A stretch of 49,131 bases of DNA from Nocardia ignorata NBRC 108230 (GCF_001612905.1 NZ_BDBI01000038.1:1-49131); one strand, 5' to 3'; positions 22,766 to 29,978 are shown, counted from the first letter of the stretch. The notes: generated from the sequence alone by a model not told the origin. A program made the numbers and translations.

Positions 22766-23009
22766 GTGTGTCCTTCTATCGGATGTTGCTGTGCGACTGC
22801 CCAGGGTTGGGCATCGGCGGCTACCGTACCCGGAACCACTGACATGGGCTGTGGAACAGGAGGTTTGCCGGGCTTCGTCTCAGCTACCTGTGGGTAACGA
22901 GACGAACGACACGGTCGAGCATCCGTTCGGGGCTGTTGATCGTACCGAGATCGTCGTATCGTGGATCGAGTTGAGGGCCGGGCAGCCACCAATCAGTGAA
23001 AGGCTCATC
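22766..23009. promoter_or_regulatory. Divergent intergenic region
   Basis: 244 bases between the minus-strand gene at 22765 and the forward gene at 23010. Ribosome-binding sites are seen on both sides (AAGGA for the TTG, AAAGG for the ATG). No copy of the recurring 15-bp motif and no strong hairpin were found. Promoters for both flanking genes must lie here, but I cannot place them with confidence. Confidence 0.35.
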
Positions 23010-23192
23010 ATGAGCAGGGATAAATCAGTGGCGGTCGACAAGTACATGCGGGAATTCGAAAGAGACCTCGGACCGCTGTCGGCTGAGCAGCGAAACATGA
23101 TCACCAGGAAACTGCTCGACATCGTGATGCTCGCCGATCACATCGAACGAAAAGAAGCTGGGCTTCCAACTCGCCCGATGCTCCGTAGATAG
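23010..23192 (+). CDS. Small helical protein, 60 aa
   Basis: The ATG at 23010 follows AAAGG. Charged helical sequence (DKYMREFERDLGPLSAEQRN, MITRKLLDIVMLADHIERKE). An isolated forward gene between two minus-strand units, ending in a hairpin terminator. Function unknown; its size and isolation would fit a small regulator or anti-host protein. Confidence 0.6.
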   Translation: MSRDKSVAVDKYMREFERDLGPLSAEQRNMITRKLLDIVMLADHIERKEAGLPTRPMLRR

Positions 23193-23198
23193 GCAGAG

Positions 23199-23238
23199 GT
23201 CCGGCCGGCGTTCGCAATAGTACGACCGCCGGCCGGAC
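23199..23238. terminator. Bidirectional GC hairpin
   Basis: Perfect 12-bp stem GTCCGGCCGGCG (23199-23210) with CGCCGGCCGGAC (23227-23238), 16-base loop. It lies between the convergent ends of the genes at 23192 and 23254. No T-run follows, so it is probably a weak or factor-aided terminator. Confidence 0.65.
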
Positions 23239-23253
23239 TGCCGGGCAGACAAC

Positions 23254-25104
23254 TTACCGCCCTCGTTCAATTCCTCGCTCGGTCCCTCGGTCCCCTCTTT
23301 CAGACCGGGTTCGTTCTGGAACCTGTTCGGCTTCCCGTACCCTTCGCCGTTCCGCTTCTTCCCTCTGCTTCTGCAGCTTCTCCCGCGAAAGCGCCACCGC
23401 GCCACGGCCACCACCAGCATCAGCCAGTGCGCGGACATGAACCTCTCCCAAGTTCATTCCGGCCTGAACCTGCTGAATTTGGGTCGCTATCGCGATCTCT
23501 TTGCTGTCGTTGGCGACCCACCTTTCGGCACCGTTGATCTCGACGACGACCGCACGGGCCTTATCGTCGGTCCGGAAAGCTCCGCGGGCGATCGCGTCAA
23601 CGACCTGCGGGTCGACACCCCGTTCCAATAGGCGCTGCGGATCCATTTTCAGCGACTCCGCAATCTTGGGCACCCTGTCTTTCCACGCTGCGTCATCCAT
23701 CCGATCATGGGTGACACGCTGCCCTTGATCCCGTGCGGCTTGCTCCAACCGTTTGTTGTGGGCATCGACTATCCGCTCCATCAACTCACGATTCTCACGC
23801 TCCCGAACCTGCTGCGCCTCAACAGCTTTCGCCTGCTCAAGCTCCTTCGCCTCGCGTTCCTTCAGCTTCTCCTCAGCTGCCGCAACAGCCTCCGTCACCG
23901 GCTTACCCGGCTGTTCGGCCTGCTGAGCCAGCACCAACCCGGCAAGCTCACGGTGCCGGGGTGTGGGCATCGGCAGATACTCCAGCATTTCACTCTGCCT
24001 CGCCTCCAACCCCTGGCTCGCGATCACACCGTGCATCTGCTGCATCATCGCCGCCAGCTCCGGATCCATCCCCGGCTCCACAGCCAGATCCAAACCCTTC
24101 GCCGGCGCCGCCAAGGTGCGGGCTTCCTTCACCGCGGCGATCACGACCTCCCGGTCGACCTTTTCGAGGAGCTTCAGCAACTGCTGCTCACGCTCCGCGC
24201 GTTGCTGGGCTTGGACCCGCTCGACGATTTGCGCCTCTTTCAGCCGCAGCTTGGCGGCTTCGCGGGCGATCTTGTCCTGCTCACGGGTGATCTGCTTGTC
24301 GACCTCGATCAGCGACGCCAGCTCGATCTGTGCGCCCGCAAGGACTTCCAGGCCGATCGGGTCGCCTCGCTCCTTCGCCATCTCGATCTCCCGGACGAAT
24401 CCCTCGAGCGCGCGCGGCGCTGTCTTCAATTCCGGGGCGTTGCGGAGCTTCTCGACCAAATGGCCGAGCTTGTGCATCAGCTGCTTCTCAACAATCGGAC
24501 GGCCAGCTTCCACCGCACGCTCGAACTCGCGCTCGTTCAGCTCGATATGGACAAACCGGCCAGGGAAGTCTTGAGCCAGCTGCCGAGCTTCTTTGACGAC
24601 CTCCGGGTGTGGCGGGTGCGCCGCCCGGATGATGTACTCGCTGAGCTTCCGGTTGGGGTCTGTGCGAAGCAGCTCACGTTCCTTTTTGAGCTGCTCGAGC
24701 CCTTCCTTTTTGCTTGCCCAACCAGCTTTGAACTCGGTGGTCTTCTGGACGACGGGTATCCCTGCGCGTTCGACGACTTGCGCGGCGTCGTGGCGTCTGG
24801 CGCCGAGCGACGTTGTCGCTGGGTGTTCGTGTACCCACCCGAGTTCGGGGGTGCGGCCATGGAGCTCTTGGTAGCCGTGCATCATCATGTCGTGGAGGAG
24901 TTTCCGGTCTCCCCACAACTCCACCTGACGTTGCCAGTCCAACGGCCCACGGATCTTGTCGAGCTGGGTGGCTGCCTCCGCGAGCTTGGCTTGCACGTAT
25001 GCGTTGTGGCCCGCATCGCCGGCCTCGGTCAGCCCACGATCGGTCCGTGGGACAACGTCACCGTGGTCGTCGTTCTCCGCGGGGCCGGTCATCGCCGACC
25101 CCAA
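23254..25104 (-). CDS. Large coiled-coil protein with PD-(D/E)XK-like N-terminal domain
   Basis: A 616-aa protein. The TTG at 25104 has GAGGA ten bases upstream. Residues about 80-190 fit a restriction-endonuclease-like core: RRHDAAQVVERAGIPVVQKT (candidate Asp), then TEFKAGWASKKEGLEQLKKE (E-x-K plus conserved Gln/Leu) and SEYIIRAAHPPHPEV. The remaining 400 residues are mostly long charged helices (EQDKIAREAAKLRLKEAQIV), ending in an Arg/Glu-rich tail. The layout resembles nuclease-toxin or plasmid/phage effector proteins. It lies downstream of a possible partner gene in a minus-strand pair. Nuclease function is inferred from the motif only. Confidence 0.65.
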   Translation of the reverse strand: MGSAMTGPAENDDHGDVVPRTDRGLTEAGDAGHNAYVQAKLAEAATQLDKIRGPLDWQRQVELWGDRKLLHDMMMHGYQELHGRTPELGWVHEHPATTSLGARRHDAAQVVERAGIPVVQKTTEFKAGWASKKEGLEQLKKERELLRTDPNRKLSEYIIRAAHPPHPEVVKEARQLAQDFPGRFVHIELNEREFERAVEAGRPIVEKQLMHKLGHLVEKLRNAPELKTAPRALEGFVREIEMAKERGDPIGLEVLAGAQIELASLIEVDKQITREQDKIAREAAKLRLKEAQIVERVQAQQRAEREQQLLKLLEKVDREVVIAAVKEARTLAAPAKGLDLAVEPGMDPELAAMMQQMHGVIASQGLEARQSEMLEYLPMPTPRHRELAGLVLAQQAEQPGKPVTEAVAAAEEKLKEREAKELEQAKAVEAQQVRERENRELMERIVDAHNKRLEQAARDQGQRVTHDRMDDAAWKDRVPKIAESLKMDPQRLLERGVDPQVVDAIARGAFRTDDKARAVVVEINGAERWVANDSKEIAIATQIQQVQAGMNLGEVHVRALADAGGGRGAVALSREKLQKQREEAERRRVREAEQVPERTRSERGDRGTERGIERGR

Positions 25105-25122
25105 CGAGAAAGGATCCTCTGG

Positions 25123-25620
25123 TTACCCCAGCGAGTACTTCGGTGCCTCGCGGGACCAGGCGGCGAGACCTTCGAGTTCAGTCGCCAAGACCCCGGGTTT
25201 CCGGTCGAACACCACGTTGCGGATCGACTGGCCTGGATCGGTCCAGAATGAGTGACCTGGGAATTCGATCGCGGGCCCGGTTGGTAGGCCTTCGTAGAGG
25301 TTGACCCACACCCACTTGCCGACACCCATGCGGCGGAGGAAGATGTGGCCGATCCCGCGGGCGCACAACGCGAGGTAGTCCATCTCCTCGTCGGTGACGG
25401 TCGGGCCGGGGTTGGGTAGGCGTTGCATTGCAGCGTTCTCGATCGCGTCGAACCCGGCGACGGTCCAGGGGTCGTCGAGGTCGCGCAGCGCAGGGATCTC
25501 GACGAGGAGTTGCGCCAGGTCGTCGGCTTCGCGGTCCAGCCACGCCCGGAACTCCGGCGACCGCTGCTGTTTCGCCAGGCGGCGCAGTTCGATTTCTGAG
25601 TAGGGTCGGTCTTCGCCCAC
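25123..25620 (-). CDS. Partner of the nuclease-like protein (possible immunity/antitoxin)
   Basis: A 165-aa protein. The GTG at 25620 has AAAGG upstream and is preferred over the longer form. N-terminal helical half (SEIELRRLAKQQRSPEFRAW), then a mixed half: ARGIGHIFLRRMGVGKWVWV, GPAIEFPGHSFWTDPGQSIR, NVVFDRKPGVLATELEGLAA. It recalls DUF6278-like actinobacterial proteins, but I am not certain. It precedes the 616-aa gene by 18 bases, so both come from one message. An immunity or chaperone role is inference. Confidence 0.6.
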   Translation of the reverse strand: MGEDRPYSEIELRRLAKQQRSPEFRAWLDREADDLAQLLVEIPALRDLDDPWTVAGFDAIENAAMQRLPNPGPTVTDEEMDYLALCARGIGHIFLRRMGVGKWVWVNLYEGLPTGPAIEFPGHSFWTDPGQSIRNVVFDRKPGVLATELEGLAAWSREAPKYSLG

Positions 25621-25709
25621 GGTGTGAACCTTTCGCGAGTGGTGGCGAGGTCGGTTCGTGCTTGGATCATCGTATCCACCGGGATTGTGTTTGGGGGATA
25701 GAGGCAGCA

Positions 25710-25748
25710 ACCCCCGAGACCCGGGTGTGGTGGAAGGGTCTCGGGGGT
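25710..25748. terminator. Perfect 13-bp GC hairpin
   Basis: ACCCCCGAGACCC (25710-25722) pairs with GGGTCTCGGGGGT (25736-25748), 13-base loop. It lies between the end of the minus-strand regulatory operon (25801) and the start of the next minus-strand pair (25620), so it probably separates the two transcripts. Confidence 0.7.
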
Positions 25749-25800
25749 CACCATCACCCCGGCATTCGTGTGACGGAAGCGTCGGGGGAGTCGAGGTGGG

Positions 25801-25938
25801 CTACTGTGCGTCGCCCGAGTTGAATACGGAGTGCTGCGCGCTTTCGCGGGGGCTTGTGCCGTACAAACCTTCGAAACCCTCAAACTGGGCGCCGCCGCTG
25901 GCGTTCGAGTTGCCGCGCTGCGCGAGGGGCTTTGTCAC
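25801..25938 (-). CDS. Small peptide gene, 45 aa
   Basis: The GTG at 25938 overlaps the stop of the resolvase-like gene (GTGA) and has a perfect AAGGAG ribosome-binding site, so it is very likely translated. The peptide is hydrophilic, rich in Gly, Ser, Asn and Gln: GNSNASGGAQFEGFEGLYGT then SPRESAQHSVFNSGDAQ. No family recognised. Length and composition would suit a signalling or modified peptide, but no modifying enzyme is next to it. Confidence 0.65.
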   Translation of the reverse strand: MTKPLAQRGNSNASGGAQFEGFEGLYGTSPRESAQHSVFNSGDAQ

Positions 25939-26309
25939 TTCGTCTCCTTGTTGGGTGGGGTAACGCTTCGGAATTCGAACGGCGACGGGATTTGTCGCGC
26001 GAACGTTTGTTTGTCCGCGACCGTGACGACGTCACAGACCGCGATCAAGTCAGCGGGGACGGTGCAACCGTCGAAATGACGGGCCGACAGGGTGAACACA
26101 GCATCTGCCTTGGAGACGCGGGCGATGGCTTTCAGGTACTCGATGGGTTCGGGGGTGTGTTCGTCGGCGAGGACGATTTCCTTCACGTCGTATCCCCACC
26201 GTTTGGCCAGGTGCTCGATCGCCGCCTTGTGCAGGTCGAAAGAATCACCGGACACATCGGTGCGGAGGTACCCGATCGCGATGCCTTCGAGCACGATCGC
26301 GTCGCTCAC
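25935..26309 (-). CDS. Resolvase-like (catalytically degenerate) protein, 124 aa
   Basis: The fold resembles the N-terminal domain of serine recombinases: IAIGYLRTDVSGDSFDLHKA, IEHLAKRWGYDVKEIVLADE, and a later SKADAVFTLSARHFDG. The usual catalytic YxRxS pattern is replaced by YLRTDVSG, and no DNA-binding domain follows. It is therefore probably a regulatory or binding version, as found in actinobacterial regulatory loci next to HTH-TPR proteins. Four-base overlaps with both neighbours. Confidence 0.65.
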   Translation of the reverse strand: MSDAIVLEGIAIGYLRTDVSGDSFDLHKAAIEHLAKRWGYDVKEIVLADEHTPEPIEYLKAIARVSKADAVFTLSARHFDGCTVPADLIAVCDVVTVADKQTFARQIPSPFEFRSVTPPNKETK

Positions 26310-26536
26310 AGCACTGTCCCGACCATCAGCCCGTCACCGGACGGGCGCCAACCGACCTCACCTGAAACCTGGTGCGACCGAACCAAACCCATGTCCTCGA
26401 GCTGCCGCAGATAGGTTTCTGTGGTGTGTGCCTGGTTCTGCAGCTGGTCGGCGAGGTCGGCGGCAGTGACAGGCGCCCGTCGAGCCACAGAGCACAGGCT
26501 CTGCAGGATCCAGTCCTGGCAACGGGTCAACGTCAT
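26306..26536 (-). CDS. Small winged-HTH protein, 76 aa
   Basis: CQDWILQSLCSVARRAPVTA, then ADLADQLQNQAHTTETYLRQ and LEDMGLVRSHQV, a MarR/IclR-like winged helix. It is coupled by ATGA overlaps in the minus-strand operon 26760-25801. Likely a local transcription regulator. Confidence 0.75.
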   Translation of the reverse strand: MTLTRCQDWILQSLCSVARRAPVTAADLADQLQNQAHTTETYLRQLEDMGLVRSHQVSGEVGWRPSGDGLMVGTVL

Positions 26537-26760
26537 CGCCGCAGCTCCACGCGGACGGCGCGGTCGTCGAGCACCATCCGTTTCAGCTCAACCAACGTTG
26601 CGCGGGCACGGCGGCGGCAACGGCACGTGAGCACATCACACTCCAGATGAACCTGCATCGCACGATGCGCCTGCTCGACGGACAACGGGCCGGGGTCGAC
26701 AGTGCAAATCAGCAGCGTCTGATCACTACTTGTTCGAAATATGGTGCGGCCGGTCAGCAT
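26533..26760 (-). CDS. Hypothetical small protein, 75 aa
   Basis: First gene of the minus-strand operon. Contains LSVEQAHRAMQVHLECDVLT and CRCRRRARATLVELKRMV, with three Cys and a basic C-terminal half. A small Cys-containing protein of this type often precedes such regulators in actinobacteria; function unknown. Confidence 0.65.
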   Translation of the reverse strand: MLTGRTIFRTSSDQTLLICTVDPGPLSVEQAHRAMQVHLECDVLTCRCRRRARATLVELKRMVLDDRAVRVELRR

Positions 26761-26788
26761 TGGACCACCTAGAGTGAGAGGTAGCAGA

Positions 26789-26845
26789 TTGGAAAGCTGG
26801 CGACGTCAGTGATGAAGGTCGAACTGACGTCGCCTGCATTTCCAA
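26789..26845. promoter_or_regulatory. Long nested inverted repeat in divergent region
   Basis: Inner arms GCGACGTCAGT (26800-26810) and ACTGACGTCGC (26823-26833) are perfect. Outer arms TTGGAAA (26789-26795) and TTTCCAA (26839-26845) also pair. The result is a two-tier dyad between the minus-strand operon and the HTH-TPR gene. It could be a large operator or a transcription-blocking hairpin. Confidence 0.6.
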
Positions 26846-26891
26846 CCTTGGCGTGCCACCAGTTCCCCCGGAAGACCACGTAAGTACACGC

Positions 26892-26930
26892 GGAACCTGT
26901 TCCGGTACATGCTCGGTACACGCTGGTACA
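26892..26930. promoter_or_regulatory. Operator-like dyad and GGTACA direct repeats
   Basis: GGAAC-CT-GTTCC at 26892-26903 is followed by GGTACA at 26904, 26915 and 26925, spaced 11 and 10 bases. They lie 30-70 bases upstream of the HTH-TPR gene, where an autoregulatory site would be expected. Confidence 0.5.
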
Positions 26931-26961
26931 CCACCACTTACAACCGGCCCAGGAGACGACT

Positions 26962-28374
26962 ATGAATGTCTGGACGGGAGCAGACGCGAAGGACCTGCGT
27001 GATGCCCTGCGGCTGTCACACAACCGGTTCTCTGTGCGCGCCGGAATCCACATCAACACCATCAAGAAGTGGTGCACACGCGGAGAAACGATCACGCTGC
27101 TCCCCGAATACGCCGAACGCCTCAACAGCGTGCTCGCTGCGGCAACACCAGCCCAGCGCGCACAATTCCATCGACTGCAGACCAAGCGGGCTGTCGCGCC
27201 CGGCGCCCTCGAACTCGACGACGACCCGGCCATCTGGAAGTCAACCTGCGAGGACGTCACCGACGACCTCGCACGGAAGGACCTTCTCGTGGATCGCCGC
27301 GAAGCCGCCACCACCCTGTTCGGGGTAGTCGTCGGCACGTACCTCCTCGAACCACTGGAACGGTGGCTTCGCCAACAACGCGACACCGCCACGCCCGCGC
27401 CGGTCATCACCGGCACCGGCACACAGGAACTCGACGAACTCGAACACGCCGCCCGCCTATTCCGGGAATGGGACGACAAATTCGGTGGCGGCCTGCGCCG
27501 CAAAGCTGTCGTCGGACAACTCTCCGAGGTCAACGACATGGTCACTGCGGCCACCAGTCCAGCGACCCGCCAACGGCTCGGCCACATCCGTGCCCTGCTC
27601 GCCGAGACCGCGGCCACCATGTCGTGGGACTCCGGCGACCAGCACACCGCGCAGGGCTACTACATGCTGTCCATCCGATCCGCGCGCGAGGCCGGAGACC
27701 CTGCACTGTTCGCCAATGGGCTCGCCGGCCTCGCCCGCCAAATGCTCACCCTCGAACCCGAGGGCGACGGCGTCGATCGGATCGCCTACACGCACGCCCG
27801 TGCCAACGACGCACTCGAACTCGTCCGCCTCGCACAGGACGTCGTCGGTCGGTCGATTACCCCGACCACGCGCGCGCTGCTGTACACGCGGGAAGCGTGG
27901 GCGTACGCAAAGCTCGGCCGTCCCGCTGCGTTTCATCGCGCCGCCGACAACGCTCACGCCGCGTTCGCCAAGGCGCGCCCGGACGACGACCCGTACTGGC
28001 TGCACTACTTCGACGCCGCCGAACTGTCCGGCACCCTCGGCGGGCGGCTGCTCGAACTGGCCCGCAAGGAAGCCGACTTCGCGGACGAGGCCGCCGAAGC
28101 CATCACCTCGGCGATCGCGCTGCGTCGACCCGAACGGTGGCGTTCAAGCGCGCTCGACCGGCTCGGTATTGCCGAAGCGCGCCTCATCCAAGGCGAATAC
28201 GGGGAAGCCCGCCGACTCGGTGAAGTCGCGATCCAGGACGTCGGCAAAACCAGCTCGCATCGTGTGCAGGCCAAGGTCTCCGAGGTGTACCAGCGGGCAG
28301 CCGAGTGCGGCGACAGCCGACCAGTCGTCGAGCTGCGGGACATGCTGCACCCGCTGACGCTGTCCCCGGCATGA
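26962..28374 (+). CDS. HTH-TPR transcriptional regulator
   Basis: A 470-aa protein. The N-terminal HTH is at residues about 8-40 (DAKDLRDALRLSHNRFSVRA, GIHINTIKKWCTRGE). The remaining 350 residues are helical repeats of TPR type (AQGYYMLSIRSAREAGDPAL, LYTREAWAYAKLGRPAAFHR). Such XRE-TPR regulators are common in Streptomyces, Nocardia and Rhodococcus chromosomes but unusual in phages. Its presence, with the SLOG-like gene after it, suggests capture of a host regulatory locus. GGAGA precedes the ATG. Confidence 0.85.
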   Translation: MNVWTGADAKDLRDALRLSHNRFSVRAGIHINTIKKWCTRGETITLLPEYAERLNSVLAAATPAQRAQFHRLQTKRAVAPGALELDDDPAIWKSTCEDVTDDLARKDLLVDRREAATTLFGVVVGTYLLEPLERWLRQQRDTATPAPVITGTGTQELDELEHAARLFREWDDKFGGGLRRKAVVGQLSEVNDMVTAATSPATRQRLGHIRALLAETAATMSWDSGDQHTAQGYYMLSIRSAREAGDPALFANGLAGLARQMLTLEPEGDGVDRIAYTHARANDALELVRLAQDVVGRSITPTTRALLYTREAWAYAKLGRPAAFHRAADNAHAAFAKARPDDDPYWLHYFDAAELSGTLGGRLLELARKEADFADEAAEAITSAIALRRPERWRSSALDRLGIAEARLIQGEYGEARRLGEVAIQDVGKTSSHRVQAKVSEVYQRAAECGDSRPVVELRDMLHPLTLSPA

Positions 28375-28381
28375 TGAGCTG

Positions 28382-28849
28382 ATGAGGATCAGCGTCACCG
28401 GACACATGAACATCACCTCCGACACCGCAGAACTGGTGCGGGAAGCGATCACGAACCTGATCGCCGGCACACCCGACCTGGTCGGCGTGTCCTGCATCGC
28501 CCGCGGCGCCGACAGCGTGTTCGCCGAAGCTGTCTTGGCCGCGGGCGGTCAGCTCGAGGTGGTGCTGCCGTCGCGCGACTACCGCGAGGCGAAGGTCAAA
28601 CCAGATCATCTCGAACAGTTCGACGCCCTTATCGCCCGCGCTGACGTGGTCCGGGTGATGGACTTCGACACCGCTGGAAAAGAAGCCTATGAGGCGGCGA
28701 ACGCGGCACTGCTGGACGCGGACAGGTTGATCGCGGTGTGGGACGGCCAAGACGGTCAGCGTGCTGGCACTGGAACGGTAGTCGAGCTCGCGCGTCAGCA
28801 TGGTGTCCCGGTTGATGTGGTGTGGCCGGTCGGCGCCGAACGGAGTTAG
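28382..28849 (+). CDS. SLOG/YspA-like Rossmann protein
   Basis: A 155-aa protein. MRISVTGHMNIT at the start, LVGVSCIARGADSVFAEAVL near 38-57, ADVVRVMDFDTAGKEAYEAA and LLDADRLIAVWDGQDG then GTVVELARQHGVPVDVVW follow the pattern of nucleotide-binding SLOG proteins. These bind nucleotides or their derivatives; the ligand is unknown. Seven bases after the HTH-TPR stop, hence co-transcribed. Confidence 0.75.
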   Translation: MRISVTGHMNITSDTAELVREAITNLIAGTPDLVGVSCIARGADSVFAEAVLAAGGQLEVVLPSRDYREAKVKPDHLEQFDALIARADVVRVMDFDTAGKEAYEAANAALLDADRLIAVWDGQDGQRAGTGTVVELARQHGVPVDVVWPVGAERS

Positions 28850-29106
28850 CTCCACGCCGTCCGGTTGTGGTCGCACTTGTCGGTGATGGGTGGCCAGTAG
28901 ATGACGGTGTCGCAACTGCGGCATGCCCAGGTGCGGTGGAGCCCGTCGGGGGTGGCGAGGCAGGCGAGGGTGCCGACGAGGACTTGACCAGGCCCGAGGG
29001 GGTGTCCGGCGGGGCAGGCGACGGGGGAGGGGCGTGCCCATCCCCCGCGGACCGCGTAGAGGCGGTCGGGGTCGAGTCCGGTGGTCGATGCGAGCCGCCA
29101 ATCCAT
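28846..29106 (-). CDS. SOS-regulated small zinc-ribbon protein
   Basis: About 86 aa from the ATG at 29106 (MDWRLASTTGLD). Two pairs of Cys or Cys/His: ACPAGHPLGPGQ and WACRSCDTVIYW, with a later CDHN. A -10 TAGAAT lies on the minus strand (29128-29123). A perfect mycobacterial LexA box overlaps the start codon and the expected transcription start. Expression should therefore rise on DNA damage. Tail-to-tail, four-base overlap with the SLOG-like gene. Function unknown. Confidence 0.72.
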   Translation of the reverse strand: MDWRLASTTGLDPDRLYAVRGGWARPSPVACPAGHPLGPGQVLVGTLACLATPDGLHRTWACRSCDTVIYWPPITDKCDHNRTAWS

Positions 29107-29128
29107 CGAACACATGTTCGATATTCTA
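29106..29128 (-). promoter_or_regulatory. LexA (SOS) box over a promoter
   Basis: TCGAACACATGTTCGA at 29106-29121 is a perfect match to the mycobacterial-type LexA operator TCGAAC-N4-GTTCGA. Next to it, on the minus strand, is TAGAAT (29128-29123) as -10. A LexA dimer bound here would cover the transcription start. I saw no second perfect box elsewhere in the window. Confidence 0.85.
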
Positions 29129-29132
29129 CGGA

Positions 29133-29429
29133 TCAGTACGGCATGTTGCCTAGATAGTCCGGCGGTGGTGGGTTGGTCTCGGCGTCCTCCAGCATGGTGC
29201 GCATCCGGTCGAGCACCGCGGCCGATGGTTCACCCGGCCGGTACTGCACGTGCGGCATCCGCAGGATCGCCAGCACCGTCCGGATCGCCCGCAACGTTGG
29301 TGGTGGGTCGAGCTCAACGGCGAGGACCTGCTGGAGTTGTTCGTCGGTGAGTGGGGTGTCGGGGTCGATGTGGTCGACGACAGCCGCGATGATCTCGGCG
29401 TCCTCCTGGGAGATCGGGTCATCCGACAC
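29133..29429 (-). CDS. Hypothetical protein, 98 aa, likely leaderless
   Basis: The GTG at 29429 (SDDPISQEDAEIIAAVVDHI) has no ribosome-binding site, but TACACT (29442-29437) ends seven bases before it, matching a leaderless promoter. Helical (LTDEQLQQVLAVELDPPPTL, AIRTVLAILRMPHV), Pro-rich C-terminus. No family recognised. Confidence 0.65.
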   Translation of the reverse strand: MSDDPISQEDAEIIAAVVDHIDPDTPLTDEQLQQVLAVELDPPPTLRAIRTVLAILRMPHVQYRPGEPSAAVLDRMRTMLEDAETNPPPPDYLGNMPY

Positions 29430-29513
29430 GGTTCGCAGTGTAGGGGAACCGATCGAACGGAACTGGTCCGAAATGCCGGGAACCCCCAGCGCGGTCACCG
29501 CGTCCAACCATGC

Positions 29514-29663
29514 ATGGACTCCTACGAGCGCGACGCCCTGCTCGAAGCCGGTCACGACCCCAACGACTGGCGCACCCAACTACGCCTCATCCGGGTGAAC
29601 TTGCTGCTCGTCGAATACCGCGACACGGTCATCCCCGCCCCTTACCTGGGGCCGCTACCCTGA
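29514..29663 (+). CDS. Small protein, 49 aa, forward
   Basis: An ATG at 29514 opens MDSYERDALLEAGHDPNDWR, TQLRLIRVNLLLVEYRDTVI. Helical, acidic. It is divergent from the gene at 29429 and followed by a strong hairpin. No ribosome-binding site was identified, so support is moderate. Confidence 0.5.
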   Translation: MDSYERDALLEAGHDPNDWRTQLRLIRVNLLLVEYRDTVIPAPYLGPLP

Positions 29664-29742
29664 CCGTAGCCCGACGACCTACACTTCGAAGGCCAATACA
29701 CACGCTTGTATCAAGCCTGCCGTGCGGCCGATTACCCAATCA

Positions 29743-29779
29743 CGAACGCCCCGGACACAAACCGTGTCCGGGGCGTTCG
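29743..29779. terminator. Perfect 16-bp hairpin
   Basis: CGAACGCCCCGGACAC (29743-29758) pairs with GTGTCCGGGGCGTTCG (29764-29779); loop AAACC. It stands between the convergent genes ending at 29663 and 29790. There is no T-run, but stem stability is very high. Confidence 0.75.
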
Positions 29780-29812
29780 GCGTTCACCATCACTCGTCGG
29801 CGTTCACCATCA
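29777..29812. repeat. 16-bp direct repeat, 20-bp period
   Basis: TCGGCGTTCACCATCA occurs at 29777-29792 and 29797-29812. The second copy lies inside the 3' end of the gene at 29790-29969, and the first covers its stop codon. It looks like a short tandem duplication that may have created the present stop. Confidence 0.7.
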
Positions 29813-29969
29813 ACGTCGTGCTCGCCGACCACGGGTACGTGCCCGGTGTGTCCTCCACCGACTCGATCAACACCCGCTCCGAGTTGCCCTCGTAATCCAC
29901 CTCGAGCACCTTGAACACCGACCCACCATTCGCATGCAACCGCACACGCTGACCAACCTCGAACCTCAT
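29790..29969 (-). CDS. Small KOW/SH3-like protein, 59 aa
   Basis: The ATG at 29969 opens MRFEVGQRVRLHANGGSVFK, then VLEVDYEGNSERVLIESVED. This is a short beta-barrel pattern (GQRVRL...VFKVLEV) like other small phage proteins of the KOW/Tudor type. The 3' end lies in a short tandem duplication. Role unknown. Confidence 0.7.
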   Translation of the reverse strand: MRFEVGQRVRLHANGGSVFKVLEVDYEGNSERVLIESVEDTPGTYPWSASTTLMVNADE

Positions 29970-29978
29970 GAGGCCAGA

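Noticed and set aside
23707..25251. Long forward reading frame opposite the 616-aa gene
   Set aside because: Lies entirely antisense to the coiled-coil protein; Leu/Arg-rich product is a mirror of the minus-strand codons, with no ribosome-binding site.
25935..26309. Phage integrase of the serine recombinase type
   Set aside because: Only a 124-aa N-terminal-like domain, without the catalytic YxRxS pattern and without the DNA-binding and zinc domains of large serine integrases.
26962..28374. Scaffold or tape-measure protein
   Set aside because: Helical repeats are TPR-like and preceded by an HTH; no structural genes are near.
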